The notes: generated by a model not told the origin, from the sequence alone. Positions 17,229 to 26,250 are shown, numbered from the stretch's first letter. The stretch is 64,000 bases of DNA from Insolitispirillum peregrinum (GCF_900156605.1 NZ_FTOA01000001.1:868001-932000), one strand, 5' to 3'. Numbers and translations: made by a program.

Positions 17229-18674
17229 TCAGCGCCCTTCCGGTTCCTTCACCGGCTGCTGCTTTTCCGGGTCGGATGCATAGTCGTAATCCTGATCCGC
17301 CTCATCATTGCCGCCAATCCACTGACCACGAACATCATCATAGTGCCCGGCAGACTTGTGCGTTTCGACCGGCAACGCCAGATGTTCGGCAGTCAGGGTT
17401 CCAACAGCAGACATCAACTGATAGGCCGCCACTTTCTCGTTGCGCTGCGCGGTCACCAGACTGACCTGGGCATCGAGCAATTCCTGCTCGGCATCCAGAA
17501 CGTCGAGCACGGTCCGCGCCCCGACCTGAGCCTCACGCTGGACGCCTTCCAGAGCCACCCGGGAGGAATCGACCTGCGACACCAGCGACGAGATCTGCGC
17601 CCGTGCCGATTGCAAGGTTTCCCACGACTGCACGGCCTGAGCCCGCACGCTCAGCAACATTTCATCGACCTGCAACCGGCGCTGCCCTGCGGTGCTCTTC
17701 GCTTCGCGGATCCGGGAATAGACGCTACCAGATTCGTACAGCGGCACACTGACCGTCGCCACCAGTGACTGCACGTCACGATAAGAATCATGATCGCTGG
17801 CGTTCCAGCTTTTACTGCTCGAAGCCTGCAAGGACACCGTCGGCAGCAATTCGCCACGCACCTGCTGCACCGTATCCACGGCTGCACGGGCCGTGTATTC
17901 GGCTGCGATCAGTTCCGGCTGCTGATTTTCCGCCATGCTGATCGTATCATCAAGGGTCGCAGGCAGGGTCTTTACCTCGGCTGGCCAATCGAGGTTCTCA
18001 GCCGGAACCCCGACAACCCTGGCAAAAGTCGCCCGCGTCGATGCCAGCGTTGATTCCGCTGCCGCCCGCGCCGCCACAGCCCCCGCATGGCGGGCTTCGG
18101 CCTGACTGACGTCGGTGCGGGTAATTTCCCCCACCGCAAAGCGGTCACGGGTGGCATCCAGCTGGCGACGCAGGACCTGTTCGTTGTTCACGCGCAGTTC
18201 CAGCACCGACATGTCGCGCAGAACGTCCATATATGCCTGCGTCGCAGCCAGCAGGACAGCCTGTTCGGTGGCAACCAGCGTTCCGCGCGACGCCTTGACG
18301 GTATTTTCCGCAGCGTCCGTGGCATGGACGGTGCGGAAGCCATTAAAAACCGGCTGCGTCACGGTAAAGGTCGACGTCTGCGGCACAGTGCCGATCTTTC
18401 GTTCGGTGGTGGTCGAGGTGTTCTGCTCGATGGTCTGCCGGCCATAGCTGCCACTGACGGTAACGGTCGGGCGCCAGCCAGACAGGGCCTGCGGCACCTT
18501 TTCATCGGTTGCCCGCTGACCGGCCCGCGCCGCCAACAACTGCGGATTTCCCGTGTAGGTCGCCACCAGAGCCTCTTCCAGACTCATCGCCGAGGCGGTC
18601 ACCGGGCACAAAACAGTCCCGGCCAGCGCGGCCAGCACAGCATAGGAGACGGCAGAGGAAGCGGTCTTTTTCAT
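17229..18674 (-). CDS. TolC-family outer membrane efflux/secretion channel
   Basis: The 481-residue precursor starts with a signal peptide (basic MKK, hydrophobic core, cleavage probably after TASA near residue 29). The mature part has two repeated helical-hairpin regions with Ala/Gln/Glu-rich coiled coils and short beta segments, typical of the trimeric TolC tunnel that links inner-membrane pumps to the outside. The C-terminal tail is acidic. GTG lies directly before the ATG at 18674 and could serve as start. It follows pcm, with popZ and valS beyond, a conserved alphaproteobacterial order. The type I secretion genes at 59.7-62.9 kb could use such a channel. Confidence 0.92.
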   Translation of the reverse strand: MKKTASSAVSYAVLAALAGTVLCPVTASAMSLEEALVATYTGNPQLLAARAGQRATDEKVPQALSGWRPTVTVSGSYGRQTIEQNTSTTTERKIGTVPQTSTFTVTQPVFNGFRTVHATDAAENTVKASRGTLVATEQAVLLAATQAYMDVLRDMSVLELRVNNEQVLRRQLDATRDRFAVGEITRTDVSQAEARHAGAVAARAAAESTLASTRATFARVVGVPAENLDWPAEVKTLPATLDDTISMAENQQPELIAAEYTARAAVDTVQQVRGELLPTVSLQASSSKSWNASDHDSYRDVQSLVATVSVPLYESGSVYSRIREAKSTAGQRRLQVDEMLLSVRAQAVQSWETLQSARAQISSLVSQVDSSRVALEGVQREAQVGARTVLDVLDAEQELLDAQVSLVTAQRNEKVAAYQLMSAVGTLTAEHLALPVETHKSAGHYDDVRGQWIGGNDEADQDYDYASDPEKQQPVKEPEGR

Positions 18675-18787
18675 CACGGTTGTCCCATATATGACAGCGG
18701 GAGAAAGTTCAAAATCAAAACTGAACTCACCAGTTCACTATCGAGCAGCATAGCGGGCAAAATCAGAATGGCAAGCCCTGCCTCAGC

Positions 18788-18821
18788 AAAAAGGGGTGCC
18801 CTTTTGCACTGGACACCCCTT
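18788..18821 (-). terminator. Rho-independent terminator of pcm
   Basis: AAGGGGTG (18791-18798) pairs with CACCCCTT (18814-18821), and on the minus strand the stem runs into a five-U stretch. It lies in the gap between pcm and the TolC-family gene, suggesting separate transcripts. Confidence 0.75.
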
Positions 18822-18853
18822 CCCGTACTTCAGGACCAGTCGGCCCGCGCCAA

Positions 18854-19510
18854 TCAGAAGACGAAGCGCGGCGGAGCGGCAAAGCCCGGCAGGACCGGCA
18901 CGTTGGCATCAAACAGGGCCCGCTCGCCAACCACACCGTTCTGGCGGGTGCACAGCACCGCCGTCCCCAGCGGCGCCGTCGCCGAACGCACAACAGCCAC
19001 CAGACGCCCACCTTCGGCCAGCTGATCCAGCAGCGACGCCGGAATGGCTTCGACCGCACCGTTGATCAGGATGACATTATAGGGCCCCTGCGCCGGATAG
19101 CCGTCGGTCAGGTCGGCATCCATCACCGCCACGTTGTCGATCCCCAGATCGTTCAGAACGGTGGTCGCGCTCTTTACGAAATCGGCATCCGTTTCAACCG
19201 CAACAACGGTCGAGGCAATTTTAGCCAGCACGGCGGCTTCGTATCCACTGCCACAACCGACATCGAGTGCAATGTCGTTGCTGTCAATATCTGCAGCCTG
19301 CAGCAGACGGGCCAGAACCACCGGTTCCATCAGACAACGGCCATCGCCAAGGCTGATGTCTTCATCGGTGTAGGCAATGCCGCGCAGGTGCTTCGGCAGG
19401 AACTGTTCACGCGGAAGGCTCTCCATGGCCTGGATAACCAACTGGTCCGTCACCTTGTTCGGACGGATCTGACCTTCAACCATGTTGTGCCGAGCGATGG
19501 CGTAATCCAT
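18854..19510 (-). CDS. pcm: Protein-L-isoaspartate O-methyltransferase family protein
   Basis: The 218-residue protein is a class I SAM-dependent methyltransferase of the Pcm family, which methylates isoaspartyl residues to start repair of aged proteins. It has the family motifs REQFLPKHLRGIAYTDEDI near the start and LDVGCGSGYEAA for SAM binding. The start at 19510 gives the usual N terminus (MDYAIARHNMVEGQIRPN), with AGAGG about 9 bases upstream; a longer frame to 19657 encodes 49 unrelated residues. The acceptor motif after the SAM site reads INGAVEAIP, so specificity may differ from the E. coli enzyme. Confidence 0.88.
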   Translation of the reverse strand: MDYAIARHNMVEGQIRPNKVTDQLVIQAMESLPREQFLPKHLRGIAYTDEDISLGDGRCLMEPVVLARLLQAADIDSNDIALDVGCGSGYEAAVLAKIASTVVAVETDADFVKSATTVLNDLGIDNVAVMDADLTDGYPAQGPYNVILINGAVEAIPASLLDQLAEGGRLVAVVRSATAPLGTAVLCTRQNGVVGERALFDANVPVLPGFAAPPRFVF

Positions 19511-19804
19511 GCCTGAGCCTCTTTGCTTTGCTCTGGGGCTGGCAACATTCCGCCAGGCCACCCACGTTCCAAACCACAGGCATGGGTTCGGCCCCCCGTA
19601 GGGTGACCTCCCTGCCCTTATGGGCGGTTTTATACTTCTCTCTGGCTTTTCTGACAATCGAAACCATCATTCACGCCCCCGCGTGAGGGAAAATTGCCGC
19701 CTGTCACGCCCGCAAAAGCCGCATGAAAACTGGGGCTCCGGCAAAGGATCAATCCCACCCCGGCACACGTTGATAAAAAAAATGATTTTTTTGAAAAATT
19801 CCTG
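19511..19804. other. Divergent intergenic region between pcm and the tRNA unit
   Basis: About 290 bases without a gene. The last part (about 19770-19803) is very A/T rich, resembling an upstream promoter element for the tRNA promoter that follows directly. No protein-like frame is seen on either strand. Confidence 0.5.
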
Positions 19805-19833
19805 TTGACCGCTCCGGCGGTGGCCATTATAAA
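19805..19833 (+). promoter_or_regulatory. Near-consensus sigma-70 promoter of the tRNA unit
   Basis: TTGACC (19805-19810) and TATAAA (19828-19833) are spaced by exactly 17 bases, with an A/T-rich tract directly upstream. The predicted start point is about 19840, some 57 bases before tRNA-Cys. This is the strongest promoter match I found in the window. Confidence 0.75.
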
Positions 19834-19897
19834 CCGCCTCCTCGACGCCGCGATGCGAAACGAAAAAACGCAAAACGGCAAGAGAAAACAAAGATGC

Positions 19898-19971
19898 GGC
19901 CGGATGGCAGAATGGTTATGCAGAGGATTGCAAATCCTCGTATCTCGGTTCGATTCCGGGTCCGGCCTCCA
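19898..19971 (+). tRNA. tRNA-Cys (GCA)
   Basis: A 74-base cloverleaf. Acceptor arms GGCCGGA and TCCGGCC pair perfectly. The anticodon stem AGGAT/ATCCT holds a loop with GCA, the T loop reads TTCGATT, the discriminator is T, and the CCA end is encoded. It is the first gene of a three-tRNA unit. Confidence 0.97.
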
Positions 19972-20020
19972 CATCCTGATCGGGTTCGCCTGTTGATGGT
20001 GTGATTGTAGAAGTGACTAT

Positions 20021-20095
20021 TCCGGCGTAGCTCAGCGGTAGAGCCCCCGACTGTTAATCGGGTTGTCGTAGGTTCGAATCCTACCGCCGGAGCCA
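20021..20095 (+). tRNA. tRNA-Asn (GTT), copy 1
   Basis: A 75-base cloverleaf with acceptor arms TCCGGCG and CGCCGGA, anticodon loop CTGTTAA (anticodon GTT), T loop TTCGAAT, discriminator G and encoded CCA. It lies 49 bases after tRNA-Cys and probably shares its transcript. Confidence 0.97.
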
Positions 20096-20160
20096 CTTCA
20101 GCAATGCTTCTCGCAAGAGATGCGGGTCGTAGCCGACCGCAGCTTTGTTATGAAAGATAT

Positions 20161-20235
20161 TCCGGCGTAGCTCAGCGGTAGAGCCCCCGACTGTTAATCG
20201 GGTTGTCGTAGGTTCGAATCCTACCGCCGGAGCCA
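20161..20235 (+). tRNA. tRNA-Asn (GTT), copy 2
   Basis: The sequence is identical over all 75 bases to the copy at 20021, while the 65-base spacer shows no such identity. This suggests a recent duplication or gene conversion between the two. It is followed by a terminator. Confidence 0.97.
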
Positions 20236-20260
20236 TCTTTCACAGAGACAGACCTGACGC

Positions 20261-20296
20261 AACCGTCCTGAAATTTCGGGGCGGTTTTTTGTTTTT
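20261..20296 (+). terminator. Rho-independent terminator of the tRNA unit
   Basis: AACCGTCC (20261-20268) pairs with GGGCGGTT (20279-20286, one G-T pair) and runs into two T tracts. It lies 26 bases after the second tRNA-Asn. Confidence 0.8.
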
Positions 20297-20588
20297 CCTC
20301 CGGCATCATGGTCTTTTGTCCATTCCAACGCCTGATCGTGATCGGGCGCATAGGCCTTCCGGGCGGCTCCCTTCCTTCCCAAAATACGCTATTGTATAGT
20401 CATGATTGCCAAAGGGGTTTTCATGCCTGCGCCACGGTTTTCGGACAGGGGTTTTATCCATCATCATACATAGTCCATTTTTCATATTGCGGCGCAGCAT
20501 AAAACCCCTACTCTGTACGCCCTACCTTGATGCCCCGGAAACGGCTACCCCGTTTTCGCGATTACCCTCCCCCACCCGCGAGGCCCCC
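20297..20588. other. Intergenic region before the acyl-CoA synthetase fusion gene
   Basis: About 290 bases. A frame continuous with the downstream gene runs back to 20406, but the 61 added residues look unrelated to the family and the ATG at 20589 gives the normal N terminus. TATAGT at 20395-20400 could be a -10 box, without a convincing -35. Confidence 0.4.
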
Positions 20589-23291
20589 ATGAGCGTCCGA
20601 AATCTGAAGAAACTGTTCCGCCCACAATCCGTGGCCATCATCGGCGCATCGAATGCGCCCGGAACAGTGGGCGCAATTGCCATGCGCAACCTGCTGCAAG
20701 GTGGTTTCAAGGGGCCGATCATGCCGGTCAATCCGAAATATCAGGCTATTCAGGGCGTCCTTGCCTATAAGGATGTCAATGACCTGCCGCTGGTTCCGGA
20801 TCTGGCCGTGGTCTGTGTTCCACCAGCAGAACTCAGCGGTGTCATTGACCGACTGGGGGCACGAGGATGTCCGGCGGCGGTGGTGGTCACCACCGGACTG
20901 GATCTGCTCCCCTCCGCAGACGGGCAAACCTCGCTAACCCAGGACCTGATGGCCACCGCACAGCGCCATGACCTGCGCCTGCTGGGGCCATCCAGTCTGG
21001 GGGTGATGGTGCCGGGGATTGGCCTGAATGCCAGCTTTGCCCCCCATGCGGCCCTGCCCGGACGGATTGCCTTTGTCTCGCAGTCTGGCGCCATGTGTGC
21101 TGCCGTTCTCGACTGGGCAGCCCCGAAAGGCATCGGCTTTTCGCACTTCATTTCGCTGGGTGCCGGGCTGGATACCAATTTTGGCGATATTCTCGATTAT
21201 CTGGGATCGGACCCCGATACCCGCGCCATCCTGCTGTATATTGAATCGATCGACGAGCGCCGCAATTTCATGTCGGCAGCCCGAGCGGCGGCTCGCAACA
21301 AACCGGTGCTGGCAATCAAGGCGGGCCGCAACGCCGACGGAGCCCGCGCCGCACGCTCGCACACCGGTCAGATGGCGGGCTCGGATCTGGTCTATGATGC
21401 GGCCATGCGCCGTGCTGGCATGCTGCGGGTGTATGATATCGAAGAATTGTTCGCCGCGGTGGAAACCCTGTCGGTGGTTTCCCGCCCCAAAGGCGAACGC
21501 CTGGCCATTCTGACCAATGGCGGCGGTATCGGAGTGATGGCGGTTGATGATCTCTATGATCTTGGTGGATCGCTGGCAGAACTGAGCGAAGAAACCCTCG
21601 GGAAGCTGGACACGGTTCTTCCGGCGGGCTGGTCCTACAGCAATCCGGTTGACATCATCGGCGATGCCCCCGGCACCCGCTATGCCGACGCCCTCAGCGT
21701 TCTGGTGCAGGCGCGCGAAATTGATTCCATTCTGGTGATGCACACCCCTGTCTCGGTGGCCTCGTCGACCGAGATCGCGGAAAAGGTCATTGCCCTGGCC
21801 CGCCAGCACAAACGCAGCAACATCACCACCTGTTGGGTAGGCGATCAGCTGGTTTCCTCGGCCCGCAAAGCCTTTCACGCTGCGGGCATTCCCACCTTTG
21901 ACACGCCCCGCCAGGCCGTACAGGCGTTCATGCACACCGTCGAGTACCGGCGGAACCAGGAATTGCTGATGGAAACCCCCCTCAGCCTGCCGACCGAATT
22001 CACCCCCAACACGGTGATTGCCCGGATGGTGGTTGAAACTGCCCTCAGTCAGGGTCGCACGGTCCTCAGCGAGCCGGAAGCCAAAGCAATCCTGAATGCC
22101 TATGGCATTCCGACGGTTGAAACCCACATTGCCCGCACCCCCGAAGACTGCCGGGCGATTGCCGAAGAGATGGGGGGGCCACTAGCGCTGAAAATCCTGT
22201 CGCCCGACCTGACCCACAAAAGCGACCGCGGCGGCGTCCAGCTGAACATCGAGACCCCGGAAGAATGCTTCCAGGCCGCCGAGCAGATGACCCGACGCCT
22301 GCGCGCGGCCCTGCCCGATGTCCGCCTCGAAGGCTTCACCGTCCAGCGCATGGAACGCCGCCCCGGTGCGCATGAACTGATTGTCGGTGTCGCAACCGAT
22401 CCAATTTTCGGTCCGGTGATCCTGTTCGGTCAGGGCGGCACTGCCGTCGAGGTGATCGGTGACCGCGCGGTTGCCCTGCCGCCGCTGAACATGGCTCTGG
22501 GCGCAGAACTGATCTCGCGCACACGGGTTTACAAGCTGCTGCAAGGCTATCGCGCCCATGCTCCGGCCGATATGGAAGCCATTTGCCTGACCTTGATTCA
22601 GGTCGCCCAGATGATTGTCGATATCCCCGAAATCATCGAACTGGACATTAACCCGCTGTTTGCCGATGAAAACGGCGTGGTGGCGCTGGATGCCCGCATG
22701 GCCATCCGCAAAACCTCACTGACCTCGGGCGCAGATCGCATGGCGATTCGCCCCTATCCGCGCGAGCTGGAAGAAGACTTCACCATGAAGGGCGGCCGGA
22801 CCTGCCTGCTCCGCCCCATCCGCCCGGAAGACGAGCCCAACCACCACATTCTGGTCTCGCGCCTGACCCCCGAAGATATCCGCTTCCGCTTCTTCGGGCT
22901 GGTGCAGGAACTCCCCCATAGCCAGATGGCCCGCTTGACCCAGATCGATTATGACCGCGAAATGGCGTTCATCGCCACCGACACCGACGCCAATGGCCAG
23001 CAGGAAACGCTGGGGGTGGTGCGGGCTGTTACCGACCCGGACAACGAGGAAACCGAATTTTCCATCGTGGTCCGCTCGGACCTGAAAGGCAGCGGTCTGG
23101 CACGCCAGATGATGAAGAAAATGATCCGCTATTGTCGTGACCGCGGAACGCATACCATGGTCGGGCAAGTGCTGAAGGACAATGGCCGCATGCTGCACTT
23201 TGTCGAAAGCCTCGGCTTCCGGCGGGTGAAGACCATCGACCATGATGTCGTCGAGGTTGCTCTCGACCTGCAGGGAAGCCTACCATTCTAA
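20589..23291 (+). CDS. Acyl-CoA synthetase (NDP-forming) fused to a GNAT acetyltransferase, Pat-like
   Basis: The 900-residue protein starts MSVRNLKKLFRPQSVAIIGAS, a CoA-binding Rossmann domain (about 1-130). Succinyl-CoA ligase-like domains follow (to about 460; the His-containing loop is near SHTGQMAGSD), then an ATP-grasp domain (about 480-700) and a C-terminal GNAT domain (about 730-890, with SDLKGSGLARQMMKKMI for acetyl-CoA binding). Proteins of this build include Pat/PatZ protein lysine acetyltransferases, which inactivate acyl-CoA synthetases; in those the synthetase half often only binds ligand. Whether this one still makes acyl-CoA cannot be told. It appears to be transcribed alone. 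Confidence 0.9.
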   Translation: MSVRNLKKLFRPQSVAIIGASNAPGTVGAIAMRNLLQGGFKGPIMPVNPKYQAIQGVLAYKDVNDLPLVPDLAVVCVPPAELSGVIDRLGARGCPAAVVVTTGLDLLPSADGQTSLTQDLMATAQRHDLRLLGPSSLGVMVPGIGLNASFAPHAALPGRIAFVSQSGAMCAAVLDWAAPKGIGFSHFISLGAGLDTNFGDILDYLGSDPDTRAILLYIESIDERRNFMSAARAAARNKPVLAIKAGRNADGARAARSHTGQMAGSDLVYDAAMRRAGMLRVYDIEELFAAVETLSVVSRPKGERLAILTNGGGIGVMAVDDLYDLGGSLAELSEETLGKLDTVLPAGWSYSNPVDIIGDAPGTRYADALSVLVQAREIDSILVMHTPVSVASSTEIAEKVIALARQHKRSNITTCWVGDQLVSSARKAFHAAGIPTFDTPRQAVQAFMHTVEYRRNQELLMETPLSLPTEFTPNTVIARMVVETALSQGRTVLSEPEAKAILNAYGIPTVETHIARTPEDCRAIAEEMGGPLALKILSPDLTHKSDRGGVQLNIETPEECFQAAEQMTRRLRAALPDVRLEGFTVQRMERRPGAHELIVGVATDPIFGPVILFGQGGTAVEVIGDRAVALPPLNMALGAELISRTRVYKLLQGYRAHAPADMEAICLTLIQVAQMIVDIPEIIELDINPLFADENGVVALDARMAIRKTSLTSGADRMAIRPYPRELEEDFTMKGGRTCLLRPIRPEDEPNHHILVSRLTPEDIRFRFFGLVQELPHSQMARLTQIDYDREMAFIATDTDANGQQETLGVVRAVTDPDNEETEFSIVVRSDLKGSGLARQMMKKMIRYCRDRGTHTMVGQVLKDNGRMLHFVESLGFRRVKTIDHDVVEVALDLQGSLPF

Positions 23292-23375
23292 AGCAGGGAG
23301 CGTGGTCCACGTTCAAGGCGCAGATCTAAGGCACGACCTTTGTCTACCCAATAAACCAGAATAATGGAGACGTGT

Positions 23376-24140
23376 ATGGGATGGGATCCGGTTGCCTACC
23401 TGAAATACGGAGGAGAGCGCACGCGCCCTGCCGCGGACTTGCTGGCGCGCGTACCGGAAACAGACCCCAACGTTATCTATGATCTGGGATGCGGGCCGGG
23501 CAATTCGACCGCCCTTCTGTCATCCCGCTGGCCTGCTGCCCATCTAACCGGTCTGGATGCCGACCCGACCATGCTGGCGCGGGCGCGGAAAAACGGCCCC
23601 CGCGCACGCTGGGCTGAAACCGATATCGAGACATGGGAGGCCCCCCAACCGGCGGACCTGATTTTCTCCAATGCCGTGCTGCACTGGCTGGATCATCATG
23701 ACCGCCTGTTTCCCCGCCTGATCCAGCAACTGCGCAGCGGTGGTATCCTTGCCGTCCAGATGCCGCGCAATCACCATGCGCCGAGCCATGCACTGTTGCG
23801 TGAACTGGCCCGCAGCAGTCCGTGGGCCAGCCAACTGGAAAGCATCCTGCGCGATGAGCCGGTAGCCTCCCCCGAGGCATACTGGCGCTGGCTTTCGCCC
23901 CATTGCAGCGAACTGGAAATCTGGGAGACAACCTATCTGATGCCGTTACGGGGGCAAGATCCGATTCTGGCATGGATCAAGGGCAGTTCCCTCCGTCCCG
24001 TTCTGGCAGCGCTCGCCCCGGAAGATGCCTTGACGTTTGAGAAGGCCCTGGCCGCCCAGTTGCGCGAGGCGTATCCGGCAGAAGATGACGGCTGTACGCT
24101 GTTTCCGTTTCGGCGCCTGTTCATTCTGGCAACCCGGTAG
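23376..24140 (+). CDS. tam: Trans-aconitate 2-methyltransferase
   Basis: The 254-residue SAM-dependent methyltransferase begins MGWDPVAYLKYGGERTRPA, characteristic of Tam, with a SAM-binding motif YDLGCGPGNST. Tam methyl-esterifies trans-aconitate, a by-product that inhibits aconitase in the citric acid cycle. GGAGA at 23366-23370 lies 5 bases before the chosen ATG; an upstream in-frame ATG at 23364 overlaps that site and is unlikely. A type A repeat begins 20 bases after the stop. Confidence 0.9.
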   Translation: MGWDPVAYLKYGGERTRPAADLLARVPETDPNVIYDLGCGPGNSTALLSSRWPAAHLTGLDADPTMLARARKNGPRARWAETDIETWEAPQPADLIFSNAVLHWLDHHDRLFPRLIQQLRSGGILAVQMPRNHHAPSHALLRELARSSPWASQLESILRDEPVASPEAYWRWLSPHCSELEIWETTYLMPLRGQDPILAWIKGSSLRPVLAALAPEDALTFEKALAAQLREAYPAEDDGCTLFPFRRLFILATR

Positions 24141-24160
24141 AGCCGCAAGACAACCGGGAC

Positions 24161-24336
24161 GTGGAGCGCTGCTCCACACCTCGCCGGGGCCTTGAGGCCC
24201 CGGACCCCATTAATTTGATATTGAAAGAAAAAATGGGGGTCCGGGGGCATTGTCCCCAAGTGAACGGTCGGGGCCGGAGGCCCCGGGCAGGTGCGGACGG
24301 CAGTCCGCTATCCTTCTTCAACTGTCGTGTACTGTG
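24161..24336. repeat. Type A multi-hairpin repeat, copy 2
   Basis: It lies between the convergent tam and hflX genes and matches copy 1 in inverted orientation over about 175 bases with few changes. In order it contains TGGAGC/GCTCCA, GGGGCCT/AGGCCCC, a 14-bp stem CCCCGGACCCCATT with its bulged partner, GGGGCC/GGCCCC and GCGGAC/GTCCGC. The type B element copy follows directly. Confidence 0.8.
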
Positions 24337-24425
24337 GCGTCACATTTAACGCACACCGGTCTAACCTTTTGATTTACCGCAGTGATAGCGCGCAAAACCG
24401 GAACCACTTTTGCGCTCACTGCTCT
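24337..24425. repeat. Type B palindromic repeat, copy 3 (diverged)
   Basis: Read on the minus strand it has the type B order: a palindrome with arms GCGCAAAA (24390-24397) and TTTTGCGC (24408-24415) bounded by AGTGA/TCACT, then an AT-rich linker and a second module containing GTGCGTTAAAT. It overlaps the hflX stop codon. Arm sequences differ from copies 1 and 2, yet pairing is kept. Confidence 0.6.
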
Positions 24426-25770
24426 AATGCCGGGGTCGCCGATAGCGTCCGGCTTCGCTGTCGCTGTCCTCTTGCTGGCCCTGCTGGAATCGCCCGGCAT
24501 CGGCCGGGTCCAGACGAACCAGCATGGTCACGGCCTCGTCGTCATCCTGCCGGGACAGAACCTCACCTTTCCGGTACAGCCAGGCGATGGTCGCGCCATC
24601 GCTGATCGGCAAGGTAATTTCCAGTGTGATGCGGCTGTGGCTGAGGCGTTCATCAATCAGGGCCAGCAGGGTATCGGTTCCCTGACCAGTCACTGCCGAC
24701 AGGGCCACCAGACGATCATCGCGGGCGGCCTCCATCTGCAGGGCGGCGCGGTTGTCGTCATCCAGCAGGTCGATCTTGTTCAGGGCCTCGATCAAACCGG
24801 CTTCGACCTCGGTTTCCAGTCCCAGCTCGACCTTCAGCACCTTTTCCACATCGGCTTTTTGCGCCAGCGTGTCCGGGTGCGCCACGTCGCGCACATGAAC
24901 CACCACATCGGCTTCCAGCACTTCTTCCAGTGTGGCATGGAATGCCGCCACCAGTTCATGCGGCAGATGAGACACAAAGCCGACGGTGTCCGACAGGATG
25001 ATCATCCGGCCAGAGGGCAGTTGCAACGACCGCATGGTCGGGTCCAGCGTGGCGAACAACTGGTCCTGCGCCAGAACATCGGCGGAGGTCACCCGATTGA
25101 ACAGCGTCGATTTCCCGGCGTTGGTATAGCCGACCAAGGCGACAATCGGATAGGGCACCCGTTTGCGCGCCTGCCGGTGCAGGTGGCGGGTGCGCTTGAC
25201 TTCTTCCAGTTCTTTCCGCAGGCGGGTAATACGGTCGCCGATCAGGCGGCGGTCGATTTCGATCTGGGATTCCCCCGGACCCCCCATAAAGCCGAAGCCA
25301 CCGCGTTGCCGCTCAAGGTGAGTCCACGACCGCACCAGCCGCGAGCGTTGATAGTTCAGGTGGGCCAGTTCGACCTGCAGCATCCCTTCACGGGTGCGGG
25401 CTCGGGCACCAAAGATTTCCAGAATCAGGCCGGTACGGTCAATGACCTTGACGTTCCATGCCTTTTCCAGATTGCGCTGCTGAATGGGGGTGACATGGCA
25501 ATCCATCACCACCAGCTCGGCCTCGGTGTTTTCGAGGATTGGCACCATGCGCTCGACAGCCCCGGAACCGATGTAGGTCGCCGGTTTGGGCTTTGGCATC
25601 GGCACCACTTCGCCGTGGACCACATCCAGATCAATGGCATGGGCCAGACCGATGGCTTCTTCCAGGCGGGCTTCGGGCAAGCGCCCATCACCCGGCCCTC
25701 GTTTGAGGGCCGGGTGGATCACAACGGCACGGGACCGCTTTTGTTTACTGTCCAAGAGGACTCCACACAT
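24424..25770 (-). CDS. hflX: GTPase HflX
   Basis: HflX is a ribosome-splitting GTPase active under heat or antibiotic stress. The 448-residue protein has an N-terminal HflX domain, a Gly-rich FGFMGGPGESQIE segment, and a GTPase domain with GYTNAGKSTLFN (G1), SDTVGF (G3) and NKIDL (G4). It is the last gene of the cluster that includes hfq, the usual pairing. The ATG at 25770 lies 3 bases from a type B repeat, so no normal ribosome-binding site precedes it. A TTG at 25755 follows GGAG at short spacing and is a real alternative. The longer frame to 25827 reads the repeat as protein. Confidence 0.93.
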   Translation of the reverse strand: MCGVLLDSKQKRSRAVVIHPALKRGPGDGRLPEARLEEAIGLAHAIDLDVVHGEVVPMPKPKPATYIGSGAVERMVPILENTEAELVVMDCHVTPIQQRNLEKAWNVKVIDRTGLILEIFGARARTREGMLQVELAHLNYQRSRLVRSWTHLERQRGGFGFMGGPGESQIEIDRRLIGDRITRLRKELEEVKRTRHLHRQARKRVPYPIVALVGYTNAGKSTLFNRVTSADVLAQDQLFATLDPTMRSLQLPSGRMIILSDTVGFVSHLPHELVAAFHATLEEVLEADVVVHVRDVAHPDTLAQKADVEKVLKVELGLETEVEAGLIEALNKIDLLDDDNRAALQMEAARDDRLVALSAVTGQGTDTLLALIDERLSHSRITLEITLPISDGATIAWLYRKGEVLSRQDDDEAVTMLVRLDPADAGRFQQGQQEDSDSEAGRYRRPRH

Positions 25771-25773
25771 GAG

Positions 25774-25870
25774 GGTATTGTGCGAAAAATGGGAACCGGT
25801 TTTCGCAAAAACAATGCGACAAAACAAAAGGCTGAAGCTGTGAGCCTGAAAGGTGAATCACGCTCACAGC
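25774..25870. repeat. Type B palindromic repeat, copy 1
   Basis: A palindrome with TATTGTGCGAAAA and GGTTTTCGCAAAAACAATGC arms is followed by the conserved stretch GCGACAAAACAAAAG and a second hairpin, GCTGTGAGC (25837-25845) with GCTCACAGC (25862-25870). The first palindrome and linker match copy 2 at 42397 nearly base for base. The second hairpin differs in sequence but not in form. It separates hfq from hflX. Confidence 0.75.
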
Positions 25871-25927
25871 GCCAACAGGGACAGGAAGCACCGGGCTTCC
25901 GTCGAGATCGGGTGGGATCGGGCGGGA

Positions 25928-26179
25928 TCAGACCTCGCCGTCTTCCTTCTGCGGCTCGAACAGCTGGATCGGCGTCGCCGGCATGACGGTCGAAATCGCA
26001 TGCTTGTAAACCAGCTGGGTATGACCATCCCGACGCAGCAACAGCGAGAAATTGTCGAACCAGGTCACGATCCCTTGCAGCTTTACACCGTTCACCAGGA
26101 AGACCGTCACCGGGGTCTTGTTTTTACGGATGTAGTTCAGAAACACATCCTGCACATTTTGATTTTTTTCGTTCGACAT
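25928..26179 (-). CDS. hfq: RNA chaperone Hfq
   Basis: Hfq forms a hexameric ring that pairs small RNAs with mRNAs. The 83-residue protein, starting [19 protein letters not shown], has the Sm1 motif ([25 protein letters not shown]) and the Sm2 motif [10 protein letters not shown]. The last residue pairs (Asp-Gly-Glu-Val) are acidic as in other bacteria. GGAAGGGC precedes the ATG at 26179. It follows a HAD hydrolase by 71 bases and lies upstream of hflX, as in many proteobacteria. Confidence 0.97.
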   Translation of the reverse strand: MSNEKNQNVQDVFLNYIRKNKTPVTVFLVNGVKLQGIVTWFDNFSLLLRRDGHTQLVYKHAISTVMPATPIQLFEPQKEDGEV

Positions 26180-26250
26180 CACTTCAGCCCTTCCGCTGTT
26201 CTTTTGTTGCCCCTGGGGGAGCGGGGTTCCTAACCCCTGGATGAGAGGTA

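Noticed and set aside
25771-25827. N-terminal extension of HflX and a similar frame near 42230-42476
   Set aside because: Both read the same type B repeat as protein (CRIVFAKT.SHFSHN), so the shared peptide comes from the repeat and not from a gene family.
25774-25870. Repeats as a CRISPR array
   Set aside because: Copies are few, dispersed over tens of kilobases, palindromic and of variable length. No regular spacers or cas genes are present in the window.
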